Positions 1 to 5,138 of a stretch of DNA of 6,167 bases are shown here, piece after piece. Numbering within the stretch: position 1 is the stretch's first letter; each line of letters starts with the position of its first letter. Under the pieces are notes generated by a model. It was not told the origin of the DNA. It made no database searches and was given only the letters and a program-made list of their open reading frames with translations. The DNA is from Actinomycetales bacterium (GTDB taxonomy: Bacteria > Actinomycetota > Actinomycetes > Actinomycetales > Actinomycetaceae), in the NCBI GenBank assembly GCA_012513625.1, contig JAAZBW010000072.1:1-6167 (forward strand), read 5' to 3'. Made by a program: the position numbers and the translations under genes.

Positions 1-402
1 AACGGCGGCAACATGGCCGACCCGGGCTCGGTGTCCTACCTGTTCTCCCGCCGCGGAGGGGTGGAGGTTCCGAAGGCGGACGGTCTCACCGAGGATGACC
101 TCCTGCTCGCCGTCCTCGACGCCGGAGCCGAGGAGGTAGAGGACCACGGCGACCTGTTCGTGGTGGAGTCCGAGCCCACCGACCTCGTGGCCGTCCGTAC
201 CGCGCTGCAGGATGCGGGGCACGAGTACGACTCGGCCGAGGTCCAGTGGGTGCCCGCCACGGAGGTGGAGATGGACCTCGATGGCGCGCAGAAGGTGATG
301 AAACTGATCGACGCGCTCGAGGATGTGGACGACGTGCAGAACGTGTACGCGAACTTCACCGCCTCCGACGAGGTAATGGCCCAGCTCGACGGCGAGGACT
401 GA
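1..402 (+). CDS. yebC: YebC/TACO1-family translation and regulatory factor, C-terminal part (5' end outside window)
   Basis: The reading frame is open from base 1 to a TGA at 400-402 and gives the last 133 residues of a protein that is normally about 250 residues long, so the N-terminal domain lies upstream of the window. The fragment starts NGGNMADPGSVSYLFSRRG, the characteristic central motif of the YebC family, and continues through the acidic second and third domains to a DGED terminus. An ATG at 13 is internal and is not the start. The family was first described as DNA-binding regulators (PmpR). More recent work links YebC and mitochondrial TACO1 to ribosomes and to relief of stalling at difficult motifs such as prolines. 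The cytoplasmic protein's exact role in this organism cannot be read from the sequence. The gene ends 5 bases before ruvC, a conserved adjacency in actinomycetes that suggests co-transcription. Confidence 0.95.
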   Translation, partial: NGGNMADPGSVSYLFSRRGGVEVPKADGLTEDDLLLAVLDAGAEEVEDHGDLFVVESEPTDLVAVRTALQDAGHEYDSAEVQWVPATEVEMDLDGAQKVMKLIDALEDVDDVQNVYANFTASDEVMAQLDGED

Positions 403-407
403 GCTCC

Positions 408-983
408 GTGCGGGTCCTCGGGATCGATCCCGGCCTCACCCGGTGCGGTGTGGGCGTGATCGAGACCGGGCGGCCACCCCTGTTGGTGGCAGTGGGGGTC
501 ATCAGTACCACCGCGGACATGGCGGCCGCAGACCGGCTGCTCGCAATCTCCGAGGGGATCGAGGAGTGGGTGGAACGGCACTCCCCGGACGCCATCGCGA
601 TCGAGCGGGCCTTCGCCCAGCACAACGTGCCCACCGTGATGGGGGTGGCCCAGGTGGCGGGCCTCGGCATGGTGGCGGCGGCTCGCCGGGGGATCCCGGT
701 CACCCTGCACACGCCCTCCGAGGTCAAGGCATCGGTCACCGGATACGGAAACGCACCGAAGGCGCAGGTGCAGTCAATGGTGGCGCGGATCCTGAACCTC
801 GCCGCACCTCCGAAGCCGGCCGACGCGGCCGATGCGTTGGCCCTCGCGATCTGCCACTACTTCCGGCTGGGGGCGCCTACCGCCACGACGGGGGCTCAGA
901 CCGCCGCCCAGCGTGCCTGGGCCGAGGCCGAGCGGGCGGCACGCCGACCCTCGAACCTCTCCCGCGGTGACTACCTGCGCTAG
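408..983 (+). CDS. ruvC: Holliday junction resolvase RuvC (crossover junction endodeoxyribonuclease)
   Basis: This 191-residue protein cuts symmetrical strands of four-way DNA junctions, resolving recombination intermediates processed by RuvAB. It has the RNase H-like fold signature: MRVLGIDPG at the N-terminus with Asp7, the IERAF motif with Glu66, and PADAADALA with Asp139 and Asp142. These four acidic residues match the metal-binding catalytic set of E. coli RuvC (Asp7, Glu66, Asp138, Asp141). The segment FAQHNVPTVMGVAQVAG (residues 69-85) matches the family's DNA-contacting region. The start is GTG at 408, because this puts the invariant Asp at residue 7 and follows a GAGGA at 394-398 nine bases upstream. 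The frame stays open further upstream, but that part overlaps yebC and lacks RuvC character. The C-terminal 35 or so residues form an Ala/Arg-rich tail typical of actinobacterial members. A 62-base gap follows before ruvA. Confidence 0.97.
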   Translation: MRVLGIDPGLTRCGVGVIETGRPPLLVAVGVISTTADMAAADRLLAISEGIEEWVERHSPDAIAIERAFAQHNVPTVMGVAQVAGLGMVAAARRGIPVTLHTPSEVKASVTGYGNAPKAQVQSMVARILNLAAPPKPADAADALALAICHYFRLGAPTATTGAQTAAQRAWAEAERAARRPSNLSRGDYLR

Positions 984-991
984 CCTGCTTT

Positions 992-1007
992 TCGTACACC
1001 TGTTCGG
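992..1007 (+). promoter_or_regulatory. Candidate LexA-binding SOS box upstream of ruvA
   Basis: The sequence TCGTACACCTGTTCGG lies 38 bases before the ruvA start. Its core, 993-1006, differs at one base (T at 995) from the mycobacterial/actinobacterial SOS consensus CGAACRNNYGTTYG as I recall it. The two halves are near-palindromic: CGTACAC facing CTGTTCG. LexA repression of ruv genes is known in several bacteria, so the site makes biological sense. A TAGCCT at 981-986, overlapping the ruvC stop codon, fits a TANNNT -10 element and would put the transcription start at the box, but I see no convincing -35 element. Binding itself is inferred. Confidence 0.62.
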
Positions 1008-1010
1008 ATC

Positions 1011-1030
1011 GGCCCCGGCGGCCGGGGACC
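1011..1030 (+). other. G+C-rich hairpin in the ruvA leader
   Basis: CCCCGG (1013-1018) and CCGGGG (1022-1027) can pair around a three-base loop. Two further G-C pairs (1011-1012 with 1029-1030) are possible if A1028 bulges. The hairpin sits between the LexA-like box and the ruvA ribosome binding site. No run of T follows, so it is not a classic intrinsic terminator. It could pause or partly terminate transcription coming from ruvC, or shape the leader in front of the ribosome binding site. In DNA this rich in G+C, a stem this short could also be chance. Confidence 0.35.
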
Positions 1031-1032
1031 CC

Positions 1033-1039
1033 AGGAGGG
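1033..1039 (+). promoter_or_regulatory. Strong ribosome binding site of ruvA
   Basis: AGGAGGG ends six bases before the GTG at 1046. It is a near-perfect anti-Shine-Dalgarno match, stronger than the GAGGA before ruvC and the weak site before ruvB, and it fixes the ruvA start. Confidence 0.85.
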
Positions 1040-1045
1040 CTGCAC

Positions 1046-1639
1046 GTGATCTCCTCGTTGCGCGGCGCCGTCGCGCACATCGGCCTCGACCACGCGGTGA
1101 TCGAGGTGGGCGGTGTGGGGATGGCGGTCCAGTCCACCCCGCCCACCCTCGCCACGCTCCGGATCGGTGGGGAGGCGTCCCTCGCCACCACGTTGGTGGT
1201 CCGCGAGGATTCACTAACGCTCTACGGGTTCGAGACGGCGGATGAGCGGGATACCTTCCTCATCCTGCAGACGGTGACCGGGGTGGGCCCCCGGCTCGCG
1301 ATGGCGGTGCTCGCCGTGCTCGGCCCGGAGGACCTGCGCCGCGCGGTGGCGCACGAGGACCTGACCACGCTCATGCGGGTGCCCGGGGTGGGAAAGAAGT
1401 CCGCCCAGCGGCTCGTGCTCGAACTGGCTGGGAAGATCGGCGCGCCGAGCGCGGCCGCCCCGGCGGCACCAGCGGCGACCGCTCCGGCTGTGGATGGGGA
1501 TGTGGTGGCGGCGCTCGAGCAGCTCGGCTGGTCTGCACGGGATGCGGGCGCGGCCGTGGAGGCCGTCTCTGAGGCCCACAGCGGCAAGGCCGCGATCCTG
1601 CGGGCGGCACTCCAGCACCTGGCGGGTGGACGTGGCTGA
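1046..1639 (+). CDS. ruvA: Holliday junction branch migration protein RuvA
   Basis: RuvA (197 residues) binds the four-way junction as a tetramer and loads the RuvB motor rings on opposite arms. The three expected domains are visible. Residues 1-62 form an OB fold beginning MISSLRG and ending with LYGF; Glu54-Asp55 in REDSLTLYGF match the acidic pin that separates strands at the crossover. Two helix-hairpin-helix motifs follow, TGVGPRLAMAVL (78-89) and VPGVGKKSAQRLVLEL (112-127), which contact the DNA backbone. After an Ala/Pro-rich linker (about 134-148), the small domain III (149-195) should contact RuvB. The length is normal for the family (about 190-205). The GTG start at 1046 is set by AGGAGGG at 1033-1039 and by the conserved N-terminus. 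The last 8 bases overlap ruvB, which suggests translational coupling of the two partners. The LexA-like box upstream suggests damage-inducible expression. Confidence 0.97.
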   Translation: MISSLRGAVAHIGLDHAVIEVGGVGMAVQSTPPTLATLRIGGEASLATTLVVREDSLTLYGFETADERDTFLILQTVTGVGPRLAMAVLAVLGPEDLRRAVAHEDLTTLMRVPGVGKKSAQRLVLELAGKIGAPSAAAPAAPAATAPAVDGDVVAALEQLGWSARDAGAAVEAVSEAHSGKAAILRAALQHLAGGRG

Positions 1640-2672
1640 GTTGGAGGCGGGCGGGGAGGAGCGGATTACGGACGCCGCTGCGGTGGACTCCGAGAGGGCG
1701 GCCGAATCGGCCCTGCGCCCGAGGGTCCTCAGCGAGTTCGTGGGCCAGGAGAAGCTCCGGAGTCAGCTGAAGCTGGTCCTCGACGCCGCGCGGTTGCGCG
1801 GGGCGGCGCCGGACCACGTGCTGCTCTCAGGGCCGCCCGGACTTGGCAAGACCACGCTGGCCATGATTATTGCGGCCGAGACCACCGGATCGCTCCGGCT
1901 CACCTCGGGCCCTGCCATCCAGCACGCCGGTGATCTCGCGGCCATCCTCTCCTCGCTGGAGGAGGGGGATGTGTTCTTCATCGATGAGATCCACCGGCTC
2001 GCCCGGCCGGCCGAGGAGATGCTCTACCTTGCCATGGAGGACTTCCGGGTGGACGTGGTGGTGGGCAAGGGCCCCGGCGCCACCTCGATCCCGCTCACGC
2101 TGCCCCGCTTCACTGCCGTGGGTGCCACCACCCGGGTGGGCCTGCTGCCAGCTCCCCTTCGGGACAGGTTCGGCCTGACCGGTCACCTCGAGTTCTACTC
2201 GGACGCCGAGCTGGAGCAGGTGCTCGCCCGCTCCGCCTCCCTGCTCGGCGTGCGGTTGGACCCTGCGGCCGGCGCCGAGCTCGCCTCCCGCTCCCGTGGA
2301 ACACCCCGGATCGCCAACCGGCTGCTGCGCCGCTCGCAGGACTGGGCGGAGGTGCACGGCACCGGCCACCTGGACATGGTGGCCACCCAGGCAGCCCTCG
2401 ATTTGTTTGAGGTAGACCCCATGGGCCTCGACCGGCTCGACCAGGCGGTCCTTGGGGCGATCTGCCGCCAGTTCGGCGGCGGCCCCGTGGGACTCAGCAC
2501 CCTCGCCGCCGCCGTCTCGGAGGAACCGGAAACGGTGGAGACGGTGGTGGAGCCCTTCCTCGTGCGCGAGGGGATGATGTCACGCACTCCGCGCGGACGG
2601 GTGGCCACAGCGGCCGCATTCGCCCACCTGGGCATGACCGCACCGTCGGCGAATGGGACCCTTTTCACGTGA
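1632..2672 (+). CDS. ruvB: Holliday junction branch migration ATPase RuvB
   Basis: RuvB is the hexameric AAA+ motor that pumps DNA through the RuvA-junction complex. With a GTG start at 1632 it has 346 residues, usual for the family. It shows the N-terminal LRPRVLSEFVGQEKLRSQL (28-46), Walker A GPPGLGKTT (67-75), Walker B FFIDEIHRL (115-123), sensor 1 GATTR (164-168), the LRDRFG motif carrying the arginine finger (176-181), sensor 2 in GTPRIANRLLRR (223-234) and a C-terminal winged-helix domain (about 260-340) with RTPRGR (318-323). No key residue is missing. The start is less certain than the rest: GTG at 1626 is also in frame, and the frame runs open back to 1494, but the upstream part is ruvA's sequence in another frame. 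GTG at 1632 has only a weak GGCGGG (1621-1626) in front, so coupling to ruvA translation through the 8-base overlap is likely. The 30-residue N-terminal extension is variable and acidic. Confidence 0.96.
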   Translation: MAELEAGGEERITDAAAVDSERAAESALRPRVLSEFVGQEKLRSQLKLVLDAARLRGAAPDHVLLSGPPGLGKTTLAMIIAAETTGSLRLTSGPAIQHAGDLAAILSSLEEGDVFFIDEIHRLARPAEEMLYLAMEDFRVDVVVGKGPGATSIPLTLPRFTAVGATTRVGLLPAPLRDRFGLTGHLEFYSDAELEQVLARSASLLGVRLDPAAGAELASRSRGTPRIANRLLRRSQDWAEVHGTGHLDMVATQAALDLFEVDPMGLDRLDQAVLGAICRQFGGGPVGLSTLAAAVSEEPETVETVVEPFLVREGMMSRTPRGRVATAAAFAHLGMTAPSANGTLFT

Positions 2673-2674
2673 TT

Positions 2675-2711
2675 CCCTGCCCTCCGAAATTTCGACGGCG
2701 GTGGGCGAGGG
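2675..2711 (+). terminator. Possible stem-loop after ruvB (weak terminator candidate)
   Basis: CCCT-GCCC (2675-2682) can pair with GGGC-AGGG (2703-2706 and 2708-2711) with a single G bulge, and an inner CCG/CGG pair (2684-2686 with 2696-2698) extends the stem. It begins two bases after the ruvB stop codon, where a transcription end for the ruv genes would be expected. There is no T run after it, and it overlaps the candidate yajC promoter, so it may be fortuitous. Actinobacterial terminators often lack U tails, which keeps the idea open. Confidence 0.25.
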
Positions 2712-2719
2712 CCTAGACT
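2691..2719 (+). promoter_or_regulatory. Candidate promoter for yajC-secD-secF
   Basis: TAGACT at 2714-2719 fits the actinobacterial -10 consensus TANNNT well. Exactly 17 bases upstream is TTCGAC (2691-2696), which resembles TTGAC only if one inserted base is allowed, so the -35 is weak. Transcription would start near 2726, leaving a leader of about 33 bases before the yajC ATG. The functional break between recombination and export genes also makes a promoter here plausible. The perfect palindrome CGAAATTTCG (2685-2694) overlaps the -35 region and could be an operator. Confidence 0.45.
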
Positions 2720-2758
2720 CGGCCCGGATACTGCGCACCCACACGTGAAGGAACAACG

Positions 2759-3136
2759 ATGGAACTCCTGCTGCCGATCGCAATCTTCGGACTCCTCATC
2801 TGGTGGATGTCCCGCTCGTCGAAGAAGCAGCGCGCGGCCCAGGAAGAGGCCCGTGACTCTGCTATCACCGTGGGAACCACCGTCCAGACCATCGGCGGAT
2901 TCCTCGGCACCGTGGTGGATATTGACGGCGACGCGATCACCCTCGAGAGCCCGAGCGGCATCGAGACGCTCTGGCATCGTCAGGCCGTCCGCAGCGCCAC
3001 CGAGATCCCGTACGCCTCCACGATGGCCGTCCCCCTCACCGAGGAGCCGGTGGAGGATGAGGCGGCGCAGCCCACCATCTCCACGATCGAGAACCCCATT
3101 GAGAACGCGCTCGATAACGACCAGGACGAGCGCTGA
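2759..3136 (+). CDS. yajC: Preprotein translocase accessory subunit YajC
   Basis: This 125-residue single-pass membrane protein associates with SecD and SecF and with the SecYEG translocon; it is not essential in E. coli. Residues 3-17 (LLLPIAIFGLLIWWM) form the membrane segment. A basic patch, SRSSKKQR (18-25), follows and should lie on the cytoplasmic side. The YajC core is then visible as ITVGTTVQTIGGFLGTVV (36-53) and DIDGDAITLES (54-64). From about residue 95 the tail is acidic and probably disordered (EEPVEDE, ending DNDQDER), a common actinobacterial elaboration of the roughly 85-110-residue family. ATG at 2759 is preceded by AAGGA at 2748-2752 with six bases spacing, and the membrane helix begins right after it, so the start is secure. 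secD follows after 22 bases, so the two are almost certainly co-transcribed. Confidence 0.94.
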   Translation: MELLLPIAIFGLLIWWMSRSSKKQRAAQEEARDSAITVGTTVQTIGGFLGTVVDIDGDAITLESPSGIETLWHRQAVRSATEIPYASTMAVPLTEEPVEDEAAQPTISTIENPIENALDNDQDER

Positions 3137-3158
3137 TCCGAAGAAGAGGCACCCTGAC

Positions 3159-5138
3159 GTGTCCACCGCAGCACAGGCAGTGAAGCAGGCCCGCCCGGGC
3201 CGCGTGCTCCTCACCCTCGGCATCCTCCTGCTGACGTTGAGTGCGCTCCTCGTGGGCGGCATCCAGTTCTCCGATGCCGAGGCCACCCCCAAGCTCGCCC
3301 TCGACCTCGAGGGCGGAACCCAGATCATCCTGACGCCCAAGACCACCGACGGCTCCCAGATCGGTGACTCGGAGATCGATCAGGCGATCGCGATCATCCG
3401 CCAACGCGTGGATGCCTCCGGCGTGGCAGAGGCCGAAATCACGCGGCAGGGTCAGCAGAACATCGTGGTGGGTCTCCCGGGTGAACCCGACCAGGCCACA
3501 CTCGACCTCGTACGCCAGTCCGCCCAGCTCCGTTTCCGCCCCGTGATCGAGGTGGGAGAACCCGGCACCATCACTCCCGCGCTCCTCGAGGCGTTCCTCC
3601 AGCAGCAGGCGGGGGAGGAGATCGCGCCGATCGACCCCACCGCGCCCATCCCGTCCCGGGCGGAGATCGAAGAGGCCGCGTTCGCCAAGGCCGACCGCAA
3701 TGGCGACGGAGTCCTCTCCGACCAGCCGGACACCACGCCCGCGCACAACTCGGACCCGGCGTGGTTCACGGAGCAGATCGAGTACGACTTCTGGACTCTC
3801 GACTGCCTTGATCCCGCCAACCTCGCGGGCGGTGACGACTACGATCCGGCGGCCCCTGCCGTTGCCTGCCAGAACGACGGCTTTGCCAAGTTCGTGCTCG
3901 GCCCGGCGGACCTGGAGGGCACTGATCTCACGCAGGCGAGCTCCGGACCCCGGACCACCGCGCAGGGAGCGGTGACCAACCAGTGGGCCGTGTTCATGAC
4001 GTTCAACTCGAACGGCGCCACGATCTTCCGGGACGTGACCTCGCGCCTGATGACGCTCCCCAGTCCCCAGAACCAGTTCGCCGTGGTACTCGACGGCCTC
4101 GTGATCTCCGCACCGAGCGTGGACGAGGTGATCCCGAACGGTGAGGCAGTCATCAGCGGATCCGGTTTCACCCCCGAGAACACGGGCGCCCTCGCGAACC
4201 AGCTGAGCTTCGGCTCGCTCCCGCTCAACTTCGAGGTGCAGTCGGAGGAGCAGATCTCCGCCACCCTGGGCATCGAGCAGCTCCAGCGAGGCATCCTCGC
4301 CGGCCTGATCGGCCTCGGGCTCGTGGTGGTGTACATGCTGATCCAGTACCACGCGCTCGGGTTCGTGGCCCTCGTCTCCCTCGCGGTGGCGGCGCTGCTC
4401 TCCTACCTGGCGATCGCGCTCCTGTCCTGGACCACCGGATACCGGCTCTCGCTCGCGGGAGTGGCCGGCCTCATCGTGGCGATCGGGATCACGGCCGACT
4501 CCTTCATCGTGTACTTCGAGCGCATCCGCGACGAGGTCCGCGAGGGGCGCAGGCTCGTGGACGCCGTGGACTACGGCTGGGTGCGCGCGCGCCGCACGAT
4601 CCTCGCCTCCGATGCCGTCAACTTCCTGGCCGCCGTGGTGCTGTACTTCCTGGCGGTGGGCGGCGTGCGTGGCTTCGCGTTCACGCTCGGACTCACCACG
4701 ATCATGGACCTGGCGGTCGTGTTCCTGTTCACCCACCCGGTGATGCAGCTGCTCATCCGCACCCGGTTCTTCGGTCAGGGAGGGCGCTTCTCCGGGCTCG
4801 ACCCACGTCAGCTCGGTGCAAGCCAGGCCACCTACCGCGGCCGTGGCCAGTTCGCCGAGCCCCCGGGGGCACGTACCGCTACGCCCCGAACTCCGGCGCC
4901 GCGCACGGCAGCCGAACCCCAGCCCGTGACTCCCGCCGAGCGGGAGGGGGAGGAGCCCGCAGTGGTGGGCCCCGCCGTCGGGAAACGGACGCGGAAGGCG
5001 AGCGGGCCCCGGACCCCGGTGCCCGCCGCGGAGGGCGAGTTCGCGGGCATGTCGATCGCCGAGCGTCGTGCGGCACTGCGCGAACGGGAGAAGGCCGCCG
5101 CGGCAGCCGAAGGCACCGGATCAGAGGGAGGGGCCTGA
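3159..5138 (+). CDS. secD: Protein translocase subunit SecD
   Basis: SecD pairs with SecF in the membrane and uses the proton gradient to pull secreted proteins out of SecYEG. This copy has 659 residues. Membrane helix 1 is at about 15-35, followed by the family motif LALDLEGGTQIIL (46-58). The large extracytoplasmic P1 region (about 36-375) includes IAIIRQRVDASGVAEAEI (77-94), an EF-hand-like insertion (168-190) and two cysteines (216, 237) that could form a disulfide. Helices 2-6 span about 376-532. Asp447 in GITADSFIVYFERIR matches the proton-relay Asp of helix 4 (Asp519 in E. coli, Asp340 in Thermus SecDF). After helix 6 a cytoplasmic tail of over 110 residues, rich in Pro, Ala, Arg and Glu, ends in a predicted helix, MSIAERRAALREREKAAA (631-648). 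GTG at 3159 is chosen because AGAGG (3145-3149) precedes it and a short basic segment then leads into helix 1; the frame is open further upstream but overlaps yajC. GTG at 3180 is a less likely alternative. Confidence 0.96.
   Translation: MSTAAQAVKQARPGRVLLTLGILLLTLSALLVGGIQFSDAEATPKLALDLEGGTQIILTPKTTDGSQIGDSEIDQAIAIIRQRVDASGVAEAEITRQGQQNIVVGLPGEPDQATLDLVRQSAQLRFRPVIEVGEPGTITPALLEAFLQQQAGEEIAPIDPTAPIPSRAEIEEAAFAKADRNGDGVLSDQPDTTPAHNSDPAWFTEQIEYDFWTLDCLDPANLAGGDDYDPAAPAVACQNDGFAKFVLGPADLEGTDLTQASSGPRTTAQGAVTNQWAVFMTFNSNGATIFRDVTSRLMTLPSPQNQFAVVLDGLVISAPSVDEVIPNGEAVISGSGFTPENTGALANQLSFGSLPLNFEVQSEEQISATLGIEQLQRGILAGLIGLGLVVVYMLIQYHALGFVALVSLAVAALLSYLAIALLSWTTGYRLSLAGVAGLIVAIGITADSFIVYFERIRDEVREGRRLVDAVDYGWVRARRTILASDAVNFLAAVVLYFLAVGGVRGFAFTLGLTTIMDLAVVFLFTHPVMQLLIRTRFFGQGGRFSGLDPRQLGASQATYRGRGQFAEPPGARTATPRTPAPRTAAEPQPVTPAEREGEEPAVVGPAVGKRTRKASGPRTPVPAAEGEFAGMSIAERRAALREREKAAAAAEGTGSEGGA
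3660..3728 (+). other. EF-hand-like helix-loop within SecD P1 region
   Basis: SecD residues 168-190 read AEIEEAAFAKAD followed by RNGDGVLSDQP. The loop has Asp179, Asn181 and Asp183 at the 1, 3 and 5 positions, Gly184 at 6 and Leu186 at 8, as in calcium-binding EF-hands. The preceding stretch is helix-like, with Phe175 at the -4 position where calmodulin also has Phe. Position 12, normally Glu or Asp, is Pro190; Asp188 and Asp191 lie on either side. The motif lies in the part exported outside the membrane, where calcium is available. Calcium binding is an inference. Confidence 0.5.

Noticed and set aside
1464..1490. Ala/Pro repeat in RuvA that looks like a low-complexity insertion.
   Set aside because: It is the flexible linker between RuvA domains II and III, whose length and composition vary widely in the family.
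2195..3346. A 383-residue minus-strand open frame spanning ruvB, yajC and the start of secD.
   Set aside because: It runs across three real genes and an intergenic gap with no coherent protein character; explained by high G+C.
3036..4736. A 566-residue open frame on the minus strand opposite secD.
   Set aside because: It is antisense to a clear SecD and its composition (His, Arg, Glu, Gly and Val repeats) is the usual product of reading G+C-biased third positions backward. No family features are visible.
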